Source of the DNA: UBA8516 sp964434855
GTDB taxonomy: Archaea; Thermoproteota; Nitrososphaeria; Nitrososphaerales; Nitrosopumilaceae
Reading direction: 5' to 3'
Assembly: GCA_964434855.1 (NCBI GenBank)
Contig: CAYSWR010000010.1
Span: forward strand, 1 to 42,702
Length of the DNA: 42,702 bases
Below, in pieces: positions 24,009-33,556 of the stretch. The notes under the pieces were generated by a model. The model did no database searches and was not told the origin of the DNA. It worked only from the letters and a program-made list of their open reading frames with translations. A program made the position numbers and the translations under genes. Within the stretch, counting starts at the first letter, position 1; each line of letters opens with the position of its first letter.

Positions 24009-25498
24009 ATGCAGACTGTTTATCAAAAATGCATAGATCCAAAATGTGGTCTGGAATATCCTATTTCAGATATAAGAATAGAATGCGATCGTGGTCATTC
24101 ACTTGATGTAAAATACAAAACACATCCTTCATCTGCACTTAAAGAAGTATTTTACAAAAGAAGAAACCATGCTAATAATATTTTTAATGAAAGCGGAGTC
24201 TGGAGATTTAGAGAACTACTAAACTTTTGTCAGATAGACACTGAAGATACTGAAGCATGTTCTAAATATCTTGTATCTATGGATGGTGCAGAAGGCCGAC
24301 TATCAAAACCATATCACATGTCAAAAGTGGCAGATTTTGTAGGATTGGAACACGAAAATTTCTGGCTTCAACCTGAAGGCTACAATCCAAGCGGCTCGTT
24401 TAAAGATAATGGAATGTCTACTGCTGTCACTCACGCAAAACTTGTTAACATAAAAAAAATAATTTGTGCTTCAACTGGAAATACGTCAGCTTCTGCAGCA
24501 ATGTATGCTGCAAATGAGAACATAGAATGCGATGTTTATATCCCTGCAGGAGAGGTTGCTCCAGGAAAACTAAGCCAAGCATTTCAATTTGGCGCACAAG
24601 TAATTGAGATAAAGGGAAATTTTGATGATGCCTTATCAACATCATTAGAAAAAGCAAATGAAGTTGGAGGATATACTGTAAACTCTGTAAATCCTTTCAG
24701 AATAGAAGGACAAAAAACCATCGTATTTAGAGCACTAGAACGACTTGATTGGAATTCGCCAGATTGGATTGTATATCCTGGCGGTGCACTTGGAAATACA
24801 TCTAGTTGTGGAAAAAGTTTAATGGAACTATATGAATGGGGATGGATAAAAAAAATTCCTCGTATTGCTGTAATCAACTCTGAGGGTGCAAATACCTTGC
24901 ATACTCTTTATAATGGAAAGTTTGAAGAAACAAAACTACGTTGGAACAAAGGTAATCCAGATACTGAAATAATAAAAAAATTCTACTCATACATGGATGA
25001 AAATGGAATAAGACCAAAAACCAAAGCAACTGCAATTCAAATCGCAAAACCGGCTAACATATTGAAAGGATTAAGAGCATTAGAATTTACAAACGGTGTT
25101 GTTACTCAAGTCTCCGATCAGGAAATGATGGACGGAATGGCACTTGTTGGTCTAAATGGATTTGATTGTGAGATGGCATCAGGTGCAGTTCCTGCAGGAG
25201 TAAAAAAACTGACTGATGAAGGAATAATCAAAAAAGATGATGTAGTAGTTGNNNNNNNNNNNNNNNNNNNNNNNNNNNNNNNNNNNNNNNNNNNNNNNNN
25301 NNNNNNNNNNNNNNNNNNNNNNNNNNNNNNNNNNNNNNNNNNNNNNNNNNNGGAGTAAAAAAACTGACTGATGAAGGAATAATCAAAAAAGATGATGTAG
25401 TAGTTGGAATTCTAACAGGACGACAAAAAGATTCTAGCATTCCTGTAGACTATCATAAAAATCCAAACAACAAATTTGCAAATCCGCCAAGATCCTAG
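24009..25498 (+). CDS. thrC: threonine synthase, interrupted by an assembly gap
   Basis: It converts O-phosphohomoserine to threonine with PLP. A zinc-ribbon-like N-terminus (YQKCIDPKCGLEYPISDIRI) precedes the PLP lysine motif NPSGSFKDNGMS and CASTGNTSASAAMYAANE, followed by VYIPAGEVAPGKLSQAFQFG. A run of 100 N (25252-25351) is flanked by identical 55-nt copies; collapsing them gives one open frame of 444 residues ending GRQKDSSIPVDYHKNPNNK and then FANPPRS. ATG start with a TTTAAATAAG box about 26-34 nt upstream. Confidence 0.9.
25197..25406. other. second scaffold gap (100 N) with 55-nt terminal duplication
   Basis: 25197-25251 and 25352-25406 are identical over 55 nt and flank 100 N, exactly as at 21375-21584. 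Removing the N run and one copy keeps the threonine synthase frame open. The assembly k-mer was therefore probably 55. Not a biological repeat. Confidence 0.92.
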
Positions 25499-25499
25499 T

Positions 25500-26402
25500 T
25501 TACTGATTTTCTGGTTCTGGCACTATCACAACATGTGCTAATTGGAGTTCATCCTTTATTATGGTTGAAATTTCTTTAACAAGTCTACTTGTTTCATCAA
25601 GCCTTGTTTCATTAGGTAAGATGATATGAATTTCTGCATTAAATTCATGCCCAACTGGCCTTAAGAAAATATCGCTGGTTTTAATTTTGAATTTTTCTAT
25701 TATGATTGTTTTTATATTATCTGTCATTTGCGGATTGTGTACTGCATCAACTAATACTAATGCTGATTCCTTAATTGCTGTATATGCCATAAAAAAGATG
25801 TATCCAGCTATAATCATGCCACCTATTGCATCCATGAAAACAAATCCAAAATAAGTGGCAGCAAAAACACTGACAAATCCTACAAATGACGAAGTACCAT
25901 CTTTAATTGAATTCCTTGCGTCAAGTTTTAACGAAATTAAATTAGACTCTATAGCTACCTTTCTAATTAAAAATGCCCTATGTAAGGAAATACTTCCTGC
26001 AGCTACTAACGTTATCATTGTTAACTCAGGATAATGAATTGTTCGTGGTTCGTACAATGCTTGAAATGCGTGAAAAGCAATAAAGACACCCAAAATGATA
26101 ATAATAATTGCTGCAATGAATGCTGCCAGTACCTCTACTTTTCTATACCCAAAATGAAATAGACGGCTTCTTGGTTTTTTTACCATTAGAATGCCAAACC
26201 ACACAATAAATGAAATCATTGAATCTGCCATGGAGTCAATACCGTCTGCAGTTAGGGTGATACTGCCAGTGAATAATGATATTATTATCTCAGCTACGCC
26301 TATGCAGGCAAGTGTAATTACTGATTGCCTGGCAGCATGTTGTCCTTTGCTTAAAATTGCGGTGCTATTATTCGTCTTACCGCTTTTATCTGCGCTACTC
26401 AA
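25500..26402 (-). CDS. cation diffusion facilitator (CDF) metal transporter
   Basis: 300 residues, six predicted spans plus a cytoplasmic C-terminal domain (about 225-300). The TM2 metal motif is D56-x3-D60 (ADGIDSMAD). In TM5 the expected H-x3-D is N164-x3-D168 (DARNSIKDGTSS), so the usual histidine of zinc transporters is replaced by asparagine. The C-terminal ferredoxin-like domain is present (FNAEIHIILPNETRLDETSR). Substrate could be Mn, Fe, Co or Zn. The stop codon lies 1 nt from that of convergent thrC. Confidence 0.88.
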   Translation of the reverse strand: MSSADKSGKTNNSTAILSKGQHAARQSVITLACIGVAEIIISLFTGSITLTADGIDSMADSMISFIVWFGILMVKKPRSRLFHFGYRKVEVLAAFIAAIIIIILGVFIAFHAFQALYEPRTIHYPELTMITLVAAGSISLHRAFLIRKVAIESNLISLKLDARNSIKDGTSSFVGFVSVFAATYFGFVFMDAIGGMIIAGYIFFMAYTAIKESALVLVDAVHNPQMTDNIKTIIIEKFKIKTSDIFLRPVGHEFNAEIHIILPNETRLDETSRLVKEISTIIKDELQLAHVVIVPEPENQ

Positions 26403-26455
26403 TGTAAAATCTTATCTAAGAGAAATTAATTGTATCTGGTTTTTAAGTTATGTGT

Positions 26456-27508
26456 CTATGGTTGTGGCTTGAAATGTTCTTCAAGTAATAGTTTTTTCTC
26501 TTTCATGTGAAATAGTTCTTCAGTATGTTTGAAGGCATCTTCAGCATTTCTCATGAAAAGCATTGCTTGCATCAAAAGATGGTTTTCTGGAACTACTATG
26601 CCTGTTTGATCATCAGAATAAGTGAGTTTGACTACATCATCCTGTATTTCTAAAAGATCTGCATGTATGTGAATCATATTTGTGTCTTTGAAACTAAACT
26701 TTGTTGATTCTGCAAAATCACGGATATCTTTTGTACCTTTAGCAGTGTACAAAATTGCAACACCGTATTCATCTTTGAAGAGATCTAAAATTTCTGATGA
26801 TTTTGGTGCAGGACCATTAAATCTAATGTCCATCAAATGAACATGCATCTGCCTTGTTGGAACCTTGAATACACGTATGAATAAGGGAGTATCTTTTCCC
26901 ATGTAGCTTTTAACATCTTCATCGTGGTGTGGTTTTCTGGTCCACTCGATTGAATCTTTGACTTCAGTTTTAGAATCTTCTAAATCTGCCCAACGTCGAA
27001 GAAGTATTGCATCAAATCTCTTTATTTTTTGACCATATTTTTCTTTAAGTGGTTGTAGAATTCTTCCCATCCCAGTTACGTTGCAACTTCCCTGCATTAC
27101 ATATTTTTTATTAAATGCCTCTGCATAATTTGCTCTAGAGTTAAAAATCAAGTCTGCAACTGCTTTCTCACCTGTGATTTTTTCACCTCCTTGAAAAATC
27201 GCATTAACATTTTTTGGTTCATACAATGTTTTTTTGTTGAAATAGCCTTGTCCTCCAGGTGATGCATCTATCACTAAATCACATTTGTCAAGTACGTCTT
27301 CAATGGTGCCTGTAACTTTGAAGTCTTTAAAAGCGTTAAGTTTGGTTTTTGGTACATATACTTTGAATCCTCTTGAAATCGCATCTGTGACTTTTTCATC
27401 TGGAGAATATTTACCAACGCCCAATAATTCTATGTCTGAATCACCTGCAAGGAACTGAGTTATCCTACTTCCAATTGCGCCATAACCGTTTACAAAAACC
27501 TTCTTCAT
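26456..27508 (-). CDS. gap: type II glyceraldehyde-3-phosphate dehydrogenase
   Basis: 350 residues, the archaeal NAD(P)-dependent GAPDH of gluconeogenesis. Rossmann motif VNGYGAIGSRITQFL at 6-20, catalytic cysteine C142 in MQGSCNVTGMGR, and HVHLMDIRFNGPAP and IHIHADLLEIQDDVV near the C-terminus, all typical. Its length fits the family. It is transcribed on its own; the next gene downstream, CDF, starts 54 nt later on the same strand. Confidence 0.95.
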   Translation of the reverse strand: MKKVFVNGYGAIGSRITQFLAGDSDIELLGVGKYSPDEKVTDAISRGFKVYVPKTKLNAFKDFKVTGTIEDVLDKCDLVIDASPGGQGYFNKKTLYEPKNVNAIFQGGEKITGEKAVADLIFNSRANYAEAFNKKYVMQGSCNVTGMGRILQPLKEKYGQKIKRFDAILLRRWADLEDSKTEVKDSIEWTRKPHHDEDVKSYMGKDTPLFIRVFKVPTRQMHVHLMDIRFNGPAPKSSEILDLFKDEYGVAILYTAKGTKDIRDFAESTKFSFKDTNMIHIHADLLEIQDDVVKLTYSDDQTGIVVPENHLLMQAMLFMRNAEDAFKHTEELFHMKEKKLLLEEHFKPQP

Positions 27509-27574
27509 GATTTTTTTGATAATTATGCCTCTTTATTTAGATACTTGTGAGAACAACTAAATGTCCGCAGAAAC

Positions 27575-28306
27575 TTGCTGATGCCAATGAATATTCATGC
27601 TTCATCACTTGGAATAGGGGCCGGTATTGCTGTAATCTCTATTCTGGTGGCATTTTTTGTATTAGACTCTGATGTATTAGAAAATGATACTACTGCAAAG
27701 ATCAACTTAGCTGATAATACAGAACAAGCAAAAGAAAGCAATAGTAAAATAGATATGTCGCTTTTTTCATCTAAAGCGACAGCATTACTTGGTTCTCCTG
27801 ATGCAACTGTAACTTTGGTAGAATTTGGAGATTATCAATGCTTTTACTGTAACAGATTCTTCCATAATACAGAATCAGGAATTGTGAAAAATTATGTCGA
27901 TACTGGAAAAGTGAAGATAATCTTTAAAGATTTCACAATAATTGGCAAAGATTCTATTAATGCCGCTCATGCGTCTCACTGTGCAAACGAGGAAGGAAAA
28001 TTCTGGGAATATCACGATGTTTTATACAATCATTGGACAGGTGAAAATAATGGCTGGGCGTCTTCTGATAATCTTGTTGAATTTGCAAAACAAACAGGAC
28101 TCGATGAGATAGCATTTAGGGAATGCATGCTTGATGGAAGATACAGTTCTGTAATAGAACAAAGCAATTCTGATGCAAGAACATTGGGAATAACTGGCAC
28201 TCCGGCCTTCTTTGTTATCGGATCGGACAATACGGTAACAAAGATCAGTGGCGCTCAACCATACGAGGTATTTGAAAAAATCTTCGAGTCAGAGCTTAAA
28301 AAATAA
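27575..28306 (+). CDS. membrane-anchored DsbA-family thioredoxin-like protein
   Basis: 243 residues (TTG 27575, or ATG 27581/27587 for a slightly shorter form). One N-terminal membrane anchor (about 12-30) is followed by a thioredoxin fold with active site C89-F-Y-C92 (VEFGDYQCFYCNRFF) and the cis-Pro loop GITGTPAFFVIGS. Probably an extracytoplasmic disulfide oxidoreductase. Archaea with many surface copper proteins carry several such DsbA-like proteins. It may be a redox partner of the CcdA/DipZ pair at 2866-4735 (inference). Confidence 0.85.
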   Translation: MLMPMNIHASSLGIGAGIAVISILVAFFVLDSDVLENDTTAKINLADNTEQAKESNSKIDMSLFSSKATALLGSPDATVTLVEFGDYQCFYCNRFFHNTESGIVKNYVDTGKVKIIFKDFTIIGKDSINAAHASHCANEEGKFWEYHDVLYNHWTGENNGWASSDNLVEFAKQTGLDEIAFRECMLDGRYSSVIEQSNSDARTLGITGTPAFFVIGSDNTVTKISGAQPYEVFEKIFESELKK

Positions 28307-28411
28307 AATAATTACCTGTGTATGTCATCTAATGTGAATAAAAATTACAATTTACTGATATCTATTTTGACCTCAAAATGCTTATATTCGTAATTACAAA
28401 GGTGGTAGCTG

Positions 28412-29806
28412 TTGACTGTAGGAATAGACGACATATCCATATACATTCCCAGATTATTTCTTGACGCACGGGATTTTGCAGAGGCACGTGGAATGGACCC
28501 AGATAAGCTTCAACGCGGATTAGGCATATCAAAAATGGCCATTGTTGATACAAATCAGGATCCTGCATGTATGGCGGCAAATGCATGTTTACGCATAATG
28601 CAGAGAGATAAACTGTCTCCAAAAGACATAGGCCGTCTCTATGTAGCCACAGAATCATCTCTTGATGAGTCAAAGGCAATGAACTCATACGTTATAGGAA
28701 TGCTTGAACAGGTGTATGGAGACGGTAGCTTTGAGCATTGTGGTGGCATAGAATGCAAATTTGCATGTGTTAGCGGCTCTTATGCATTATATGATAATTC
28801 TAACTGGATAAGAGCTGGAGAAGCAGGTGGAAAATCTGCAATAGTTGTTGTTTCAGACATTGCAAAATATGACCTGGGTTCAAGTGGTGAGTATACGCAA
28901 GGTGCTGGTGCTGTAGCAATGCTTGTTAACGATAACCCAAGACTTTTAGAACTTGATCCAAAAGTCACATCTACTTCAATCAAAAACGAATATGACTTTT
29001 ACAGACCATTTGGGAAGGAGACTCCGATTGTGCACGGACAATATTCGAATTTACTTTATCTGATCCAAGTAAAGAAAGCACTAATGGCATACAAAGAAAA
29101 AGCACTTTCTACTGGTTTGATTAAACTAAAAGAAGGGGAAACAATTTTGGATCATATTGATTTTCTTAATATGCACCTTCCATACAGCAACATGGGAAAG
29201 AAAGCTCTTGCATATTTGTTAAGGCATGAATGGCGTAAACTTCCAAGATGGAAGAAAATAATTGAAAAAATCGGAATTGAAGAACCAACTCCAAAAGATC
29301 CACGTGGAACAATTGAGTCAGTTCTTGCAGATACTGAATTTATGACAAAAGATCACGAGTTTACTAAAAAATTTACTAAAACAGAAGAATTTCAAGAAAC
29401 ATATGATGCAAAATTATCTAGCTCCCTTATTGCGTCACAAATGATTGGTAACCTCTACACCGCTTCATTATATCTTGGATTCCGCAGTAGTTTAGAATTT
29501 GAATTTCAAAAAGAAACTGATCTTGAAGGGAAAAGAGTTGGGTTTGGTTCCTATGGAAGTGGTAGTAGTGCCATGGTATTTAGTGGTGTAATTCTACCAC
29601 GTTACAAAGAAATTGTGAAAGACATGAATTTAGAAGCAGAGATTGGCAACAGGGTAAAGCTCTCTCTTGAAGAATATGAAGAGCTTCATGAAAATAAACG
29701 CGGACCACAAGAGAACTTCTTAGAAAGTAAAAAAGAGTTTATTCTTGTAGACGTAGAAATTGCCCCAGAAAGCAGAGGGGAACGTAGATACGTCTACAAT
29801 GGATAG
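28412..29806 (+). CDS. hydroxymethylglutaryl-CoA synthase
   Basis: 464 residues. It condenses acetoacetyl-CoA and acetyl-CoA to HMG-CoA at the entry of the mevalonate pathway. Catalytic residues: E81 (ATESSLDESKAMNSYV), C119 (ECKFACVSGSYAL) and H255 (NMHLPYSNMGKKA), with YGSGSSAMVFSG near the end. Long form with an insert at about 270-330, more like bacterial/eukaryotic HMGS in length than the short archaeal enzyme. TTG start 6 nt after a GGTGG motif and about 26 nt after a TTATATTC box. The thiolase/DUF35 pair is 7.5 kb upstream. Confidence 0.93.
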   Translation: MTVGIDDISIYIPRLFLDARDFAEARGMDPDKLQRGLGISKMAIVDTNQDPACMAANACLRIMQRDKLSPKDIGRLYVATESSLDESKAMNSYVIGMLEQVYGDGSFEHCGGIECKFACVSGSYALYDNSNWIRAGEAGGKSAIVVVSDIAKYDLGSSGEYTQGAGAVAMLVNDNPRLLELDPKVTSTSIKNEYDFYRPFGKETPIVHGQYSNLLYLIQVKKALMAYKEKALSTGLIKLKEGETILDHIDFLNMHLPYSNMGKKALAYLLRHEWRKLPRWKKIIEKIGIEEPTPKDPRGTIESVLADTEFMTKDHEFTKKFTKTEEFQETYDAKLSSSLIASQMIGNLYTASLYLGFRSSLEFEFQKETDLEGKRVGFGSYGSGSSAMVFSGVILPRYKEIVKDMNLEAEIGNRVKLSLEEYEELHENKRGPQENFLESKKEFILVDVEIAPESRGERRYVYNG

Positions 29807-29902
29807 TGCGTTATCAAATTAATTGCTAACTAATGGGTAAAATCTAAAATATTTACAAGTTCAGTAAAATGTTTATGTAATCAAAAAAGGAAAATTGTAC
29901 TA

Positions 29903-31228
29903 TTGCAACAGCTTATAGAATCTGATAATTTAAAAGGAAAGATTTTAGATATATTGTCTAGAAACGGATTAGACTCGTCCTGTTATGCAAAAATACTAGA
30001 TTATACGATTTCATCATTTGAAGCAGCGGGACGTGGCAAAGATTACTATGGATATCATAACATAATCCACGAATTAGAAGTAACATATGTTACATTAATT
30101 GCAGCACAATGGGAAAGTCTTCAAAACTATATCACTTTAGAAGACATGAAATATCTTTACTTTGCTGCACTCTTCCATGATTATGATCCACAAAAAATAG
30201 CGGAGAAACCGCATGAAGAAGTTGCAGTAAATTTTGTAAGAACCGATGAAACAATACTTGGATTTTTAAAAGATGCAAATCTTGATGTAAACATCGTTGC
30301 CGCGTTGATTCTTAGAACAACATATCCATGGAGTGGCGAATTAAAAGAAAAAGCTGAAAAAAACATTGAAAAATATCTGTCCTTATCAGATTTAACAAAA
30401 AATGATTCAAACCTTAAAGAACATTATAAAAAACTAGGATGGTTTCTTTCTGTTGTAGATAGAATTAGTGGTTATTCTCTAGGAAATTTTAATCATGCTC
30501 TAGAATTGGCAAATAAGAATGCATATGCATTAGGTTGGCATCCTAGTGTTTTGGCAAAAAGGTCCATAGTATATTTTGAAGACCTTTTGAGTAATGAAAC
30601 AGAGATGTGTGATCATGTACTGCATGCGCTTCCAAAGCCGATGAGAAAATTATTTATGGATAATGTATTAGCCTTTATGAAACTAAGAGAGGAAGAGTTA
30701 ATGATCCAATCTTCTCTAGTGTATGAGAATGTCAAAATATTTCCTGTGATTGAAACAACAAAAATAAAACAGAGTGAAGAATTTTTCCAAACGTTGCGCA
30801 TGATATATGATGAATTACCTTCACCACATCAGTTTAAGAAAGAAGAATTTGCAGATTCAATAAGAGATCCAAATACCATTCTTAATACTTTGAGATTGGG
30901 AAATGAAAAAGGTCCAATAGTAGGTTTTGCAAAAGGTGGACCCTTAGAAGGTTATAAACATCGTGCGCAAAATTTTGATAGAAATTATGGAATGTTCAAT
31001 ACCGTTTTTCTCGAACCAATTGCACTGAAAACAGGATATTATGGTCAAGGAGGAGGTCATGAAATTCGTGTTTTATTTGCAATTCAAGCTGAGGCAAAAG
31101 GATACAAATTTTTGACCAGTTTTGCACCTAGAGAAAGGATTCAAAAAAGAATAGAAAGAAACGAAGGAATTGAGTCTGTCAAAGAATTCTCTCCTGATAG
31201 ATGGGATTACTATAGAATTACGCTATGA
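29903..31228 (+). CDS. HD-domain protein with C-terminal acetyltransferase-like domain
   Basis: 441 residues. The N-terminal half has HD phosphohydrolase-type residues: H52 and H56 (YGYHNIIHELEV), H92-D93 (AALFHDYDP) and a later D (VVDRISGY). The C-terminal about 130 residues resemble a GNAT fold: a strand (YGMFNTVFLEPIA), a glycine-rich acetyl-CoA loop (GYYGQGGGHEIRVLFAIQAE) and a final beta strand. The substrates are unknown. TTG start. It ends 12 nt from the stop of convergent ilvA. Confidence 0.6.
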   Translation: MQQLIESDNLKGKILDILSRNGLDSSCYAKILDYTISSFEAAGRGKDYYGYHNIIHELEVTYVTLIAAQWESLQNYITLEDMKYLYFAALFHDYDPQKIAEKPHEEVAVNFVRTDETILGFLKDANLDVNIVAALILRTTYPWSGELKEKAEKNIEKYLSLSDLTKNDSNLKEHYKKLGWFLSVVDRISGYSLGNFNHALELANKNAYALGWHPSVLAKRSIVYFEDLLSNETEMCDHVLHALPKPMRKLFMDNVLAFMKLREEELMIQSSLVYENVKIFPVIETTKIKQSEEFFQTLRMIYDELPSPHQFKKEEFADSIRDPNTILNTLRLGNEKGPIVGFAKGGPLEGYKHRAQNFDRNYGMFNTVFLEPIALKTGYYGQGGGHEIRVLFAIQAEAKGYKFLTSFAPRERIQKRIERNEGIESVKEFSPDRWDYYRITL

Positions 31229-31240
31229 ATACAAATAATT

Positions 31241-32449
31241 CTAGGTAATTATCTTAAACTGAATTTTCTTTTCTTTTAGATAAGATATTAGTTTTTCAGC
31301 ATGTTTTTGGTCTTCGGTTTCTAAGCTTAATGTTACACCTGCAGTGCCTACTGGGATACTTGAGCTTAATCTATCATGAATTACCTCAACAATATTTACA
31401 CTCAAAGATGATATTTGATCAACTACTTCCTTGAGTGCTCCTGGTTTATCTGTCAATAATATTGAAATCTTTACCATTCTTCCCATCTCAGTCAATCCTT
31501 TTGCAACTATTTGACCTAGTAAATACATGTCTACATTACCACCTGAAAGGATTGAAACTACATTTTTCCCCTTTGCCGGATTTTTGTCCAGCAAATATGC
31601 CAAACTAATAGCTCCTGCAGGTTCTACAACCATTTTGGTTCTCTCCATTAAAAGAAACATTGCCTTGACTATCTGAGAATCATCTACAAGAACGATGTCG
31701 TCAATTAATTCATTGATTATTTTAAATGTGAATTCGCCTGGTTTTTTAACAGAAATTCCATCAGCGATGGTTCTTTTTCCTTCTACTGATTCTAGTTTTC
31801 CAGATTCAATGGATTTTTTCATGGCAGGAAATGCGCTTGATTGAACTCCGATGACTTTTACTTTGGGTTTTTTTGTTTTTATTGCACATAAAACTCCTGC
31901 AGCTAGGCCTCCGCCTCCTATCGGTAGATAAACCTCATCTACATTTGGTAAATCCTTCATAATTTCTAATCCTATTACCCCTTGTGCAGAAATTACTTTT
32001 TCATCATCAAACGCATGTATTATTTGACCGCCAGTTTTGTTAGCAATCTCAAGTGCCTTTGACCAAGATTCGTCATAGATAGTTCCTTCTAAAACTACTT
32101 TTGCACCATATGCTCTTGTTGCTGCAACTTTTGCAGGAGATGCATTTACTGGCATTACAATTGTACACGGGATGTTTTCAAGTGCAGAGGCAAATGCAAC
32201 ACCTTGGGCATGATTTCCGGCAGAAGCTGCAATCACTCCCTTCTTCTTTTCATCTTTTGACAATGAGTGTATTTTTGCATATGCTCCTCTTACCTTAAAT
32301 GAGCCAGTTTTCTGCAAGTGTTCTGATTTTAAATAAACTTTAGAACCAGTCATATGACTAAATGTCGCAGACAGATACATCGGTGTTTTACGTATTACGC
32401 GTCCCTGAATTTTTTGCGATGATATAATATCATCAAATGAAAGATTCAA
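31241..32449 (-). CDS. ilvA: threonine ammonia-lyase (threonine dehydratase)
   Basis: 402 residues. It deaminates threonine to 2-oxobutyrate for isoleucine synthesis. PLP lysine K52 in KTGSFKVRGAYAKI, the Gly loop LPIGGGGLAAGV, and SGGNVDMYLLGQ. A C-terminal ACT domain at about 327-402 (ISILLTDKPGALKEVVDQIS) suggests feedback control by isoleucine or valine. TTG start. Threonine synthase is 7 kb away in the same window but not in an operon with it. Confidence 0.92.
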   Translation of the reverse strand: MNLSFDDIISSQKIQGRVIRKTPMYLSATFSHMTGSKVYLKSEHLQKTGSFKVRGAYAKIHSLSKDEKKKGVIAASAGNHAQGVAFASALENIPCTIVMPVNASPAKVAATRAYGAKVVLEGTIYDESWSKALEIANKTGGQIIHAFDDEKVISAQGVIGLEIMKDLPNVDEVYLPIGGGGLAAGVLCAIKTKKPKVKVIGVQSSAFPAMKKSIESGKLESVEGKRTIADGISVKKPGEFTFKIINELIDDIVLVDDSQIVKAMFLLMERTKMVVEPAGAISLAYLLDKNPAKGKNVVSILSGGNVDMYLLGQIVAKGLTEMGRMVKISILLTDKPGALKEVVDQISSLSVNIVEVIHDRLSSSIPVGTAGVTLSLETEDQKHAEKLISYLKEKKIQFKIIT

Positions 32450-32499
32450 CAGATTTGGTCGTAATAATTACAACATAAATGTTGCCAAAAGATATCAAA

Positions 32500-33357
32500 T
32501 CATATAGCAGATAAAACCTCATCCATTCTTTTTAATAGACTATCTTTAACTTTGGATGAAATTTTTGTAGAATCAAAATTACCTTCCTTTGTGCCTTTTT
32601 TTACGTGTTCTAGATCAAAATGACATAAACAACCCTCTTCTGCCGCAATCATTCTCATTTCATCAATCATGACAGGAGATGTATGATATATCTCAATTAA
32701 CATATTATCTAGTTCTTTGAATAAATCTGACTTTCTTTTTGATAATTTTTGAAAATTCTCATCCGCGCTTGAATATACCTTATCAACAAGAGTATTTGCT
32801 AATTCGTCATTTTGAAAAAATATCTCAAAAAGTTTTTGCTGATCAACATTTTCTTGTCCCATCTCTTTTAGTTTTTCTTGAATTATTTTGTTTCCTTGTT
32901 CAGAAACTTGTGTTTCAAGATTTTTAGTTTTATCAATTATTTCGGATACCTCTTTTTGTATTTCTACAACTCTATTATCTGGTTTATAATATAGCAATGC
33001 ATGATATTGTAATGACATGTGACAAGAAAGAAGATAATTGCCTTCTTGTATTTCAGATTTGATAAAAAGTCGTCTTAAATCTTTATCATTGACAACGGAT
33101 ATTCCTTGTGTTTTCCAATCTGTTATTTTTTTTAATATTTCTTGATAATACTGCCTTACTAATGCGGGATCAAACGTAGTCTGATCGACTACTGTGCTGT
33201 CTCCAAGCATGACCTTTATTGGTATGCTTTTTGTTGAATCTGTGATCTTTTCTAGAAAGACTGATCTTATTTTTTCACTTTTTTGAGTCATCGTTTTAAT
33301 AAATTGATCAGAAGATTTGGATGGGATTTGCATAATGTTTCTTTTTTTATAGGTCAC
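32500..33357 (-). CDS. hypothetical coiled-coil protein
   Basis: 285 residues, soluble, charged, long coiled-coil stretch at about 125-200 (VVEIQKEVSEIIDKTKNLET, NKIIQEKLKEMGQENVDQQK). A Cys/His cluster near the C-terminus (EEGCLCHFDLEHVKKG) might bind metal. No family is recognised. GTG start at 33357; an internal ATG at 33333 (MQIPSKSSDQ) is an alternative. Divergent from the zinc-ribbon gene at 33409 across about 50 nt. Confidence 0.65.
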   Translation of the reverse strand: MTYKKRNIMQIPSKSSDQFIKTMTQKSEKIRSVFLEKITDSTKSIPIKVMLGDSTVVDQTTFDPALVRQYYQEILKKITDWKTQGISVVNDKDLRRLFIKSEIQEGNYLLSCHMSLQYHALLYYKPDNRVVEIQKEVSEIIDKTKNLETQVSEQGNKIIQEKLKEMGQENVDQQKLFEIFFQNDELANTLVDKVYSSADENFQKLSKRKSDLFKELDNMLIEIYHTSPVMIDEMRMIAAEEGCLCHFDLEHVKKGTKEGNFDSTKISSKVKDSLLKRMDEVLSAI

Positions 33358-33408
33358 ATAAATCTGATATGTGCTTTAAATATCCGATGTTCTGTAAAAA
33401 GGAAGGAT

Positions 33409-33540
33409 TTGGCTAAAACATCATATAAAAAGATAGTTTGCTGGAATTGTGACGTTGAAATAATACAATATTTTGACCTTAAATACAAAGGCGAGCGTGC
33501 ACAATGTCCTGTGTGTGGAGTAAACTTTCCACTTGAATAA
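33409..33540 (+). CDS. 43-aa zinc-ribbon protein
   Basis: Frame opens with TTG at 33409 (MAKTSYKKIVCWNCDVEIIQ) and ends QCPVCGVNFPLE. Two CxxC pairs at 11/14 and 33/36 give a classic zinc ribbon with about 18 residues between them. A GGAAGG motif lies just before the start and a TTTAAATA box about 26-33 nt upstream. It precedes the cyclase gene by 16 nt on the same strand, so the two are probably co-transcribed. Confidence 0.65.
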   Translation: MAKTSYKKIVCWNCDVEIIQYFDLKYKGERAQCPVCGVNFPLE

Positions 33541-33556
33541 AACCATGAGGCTGTGA

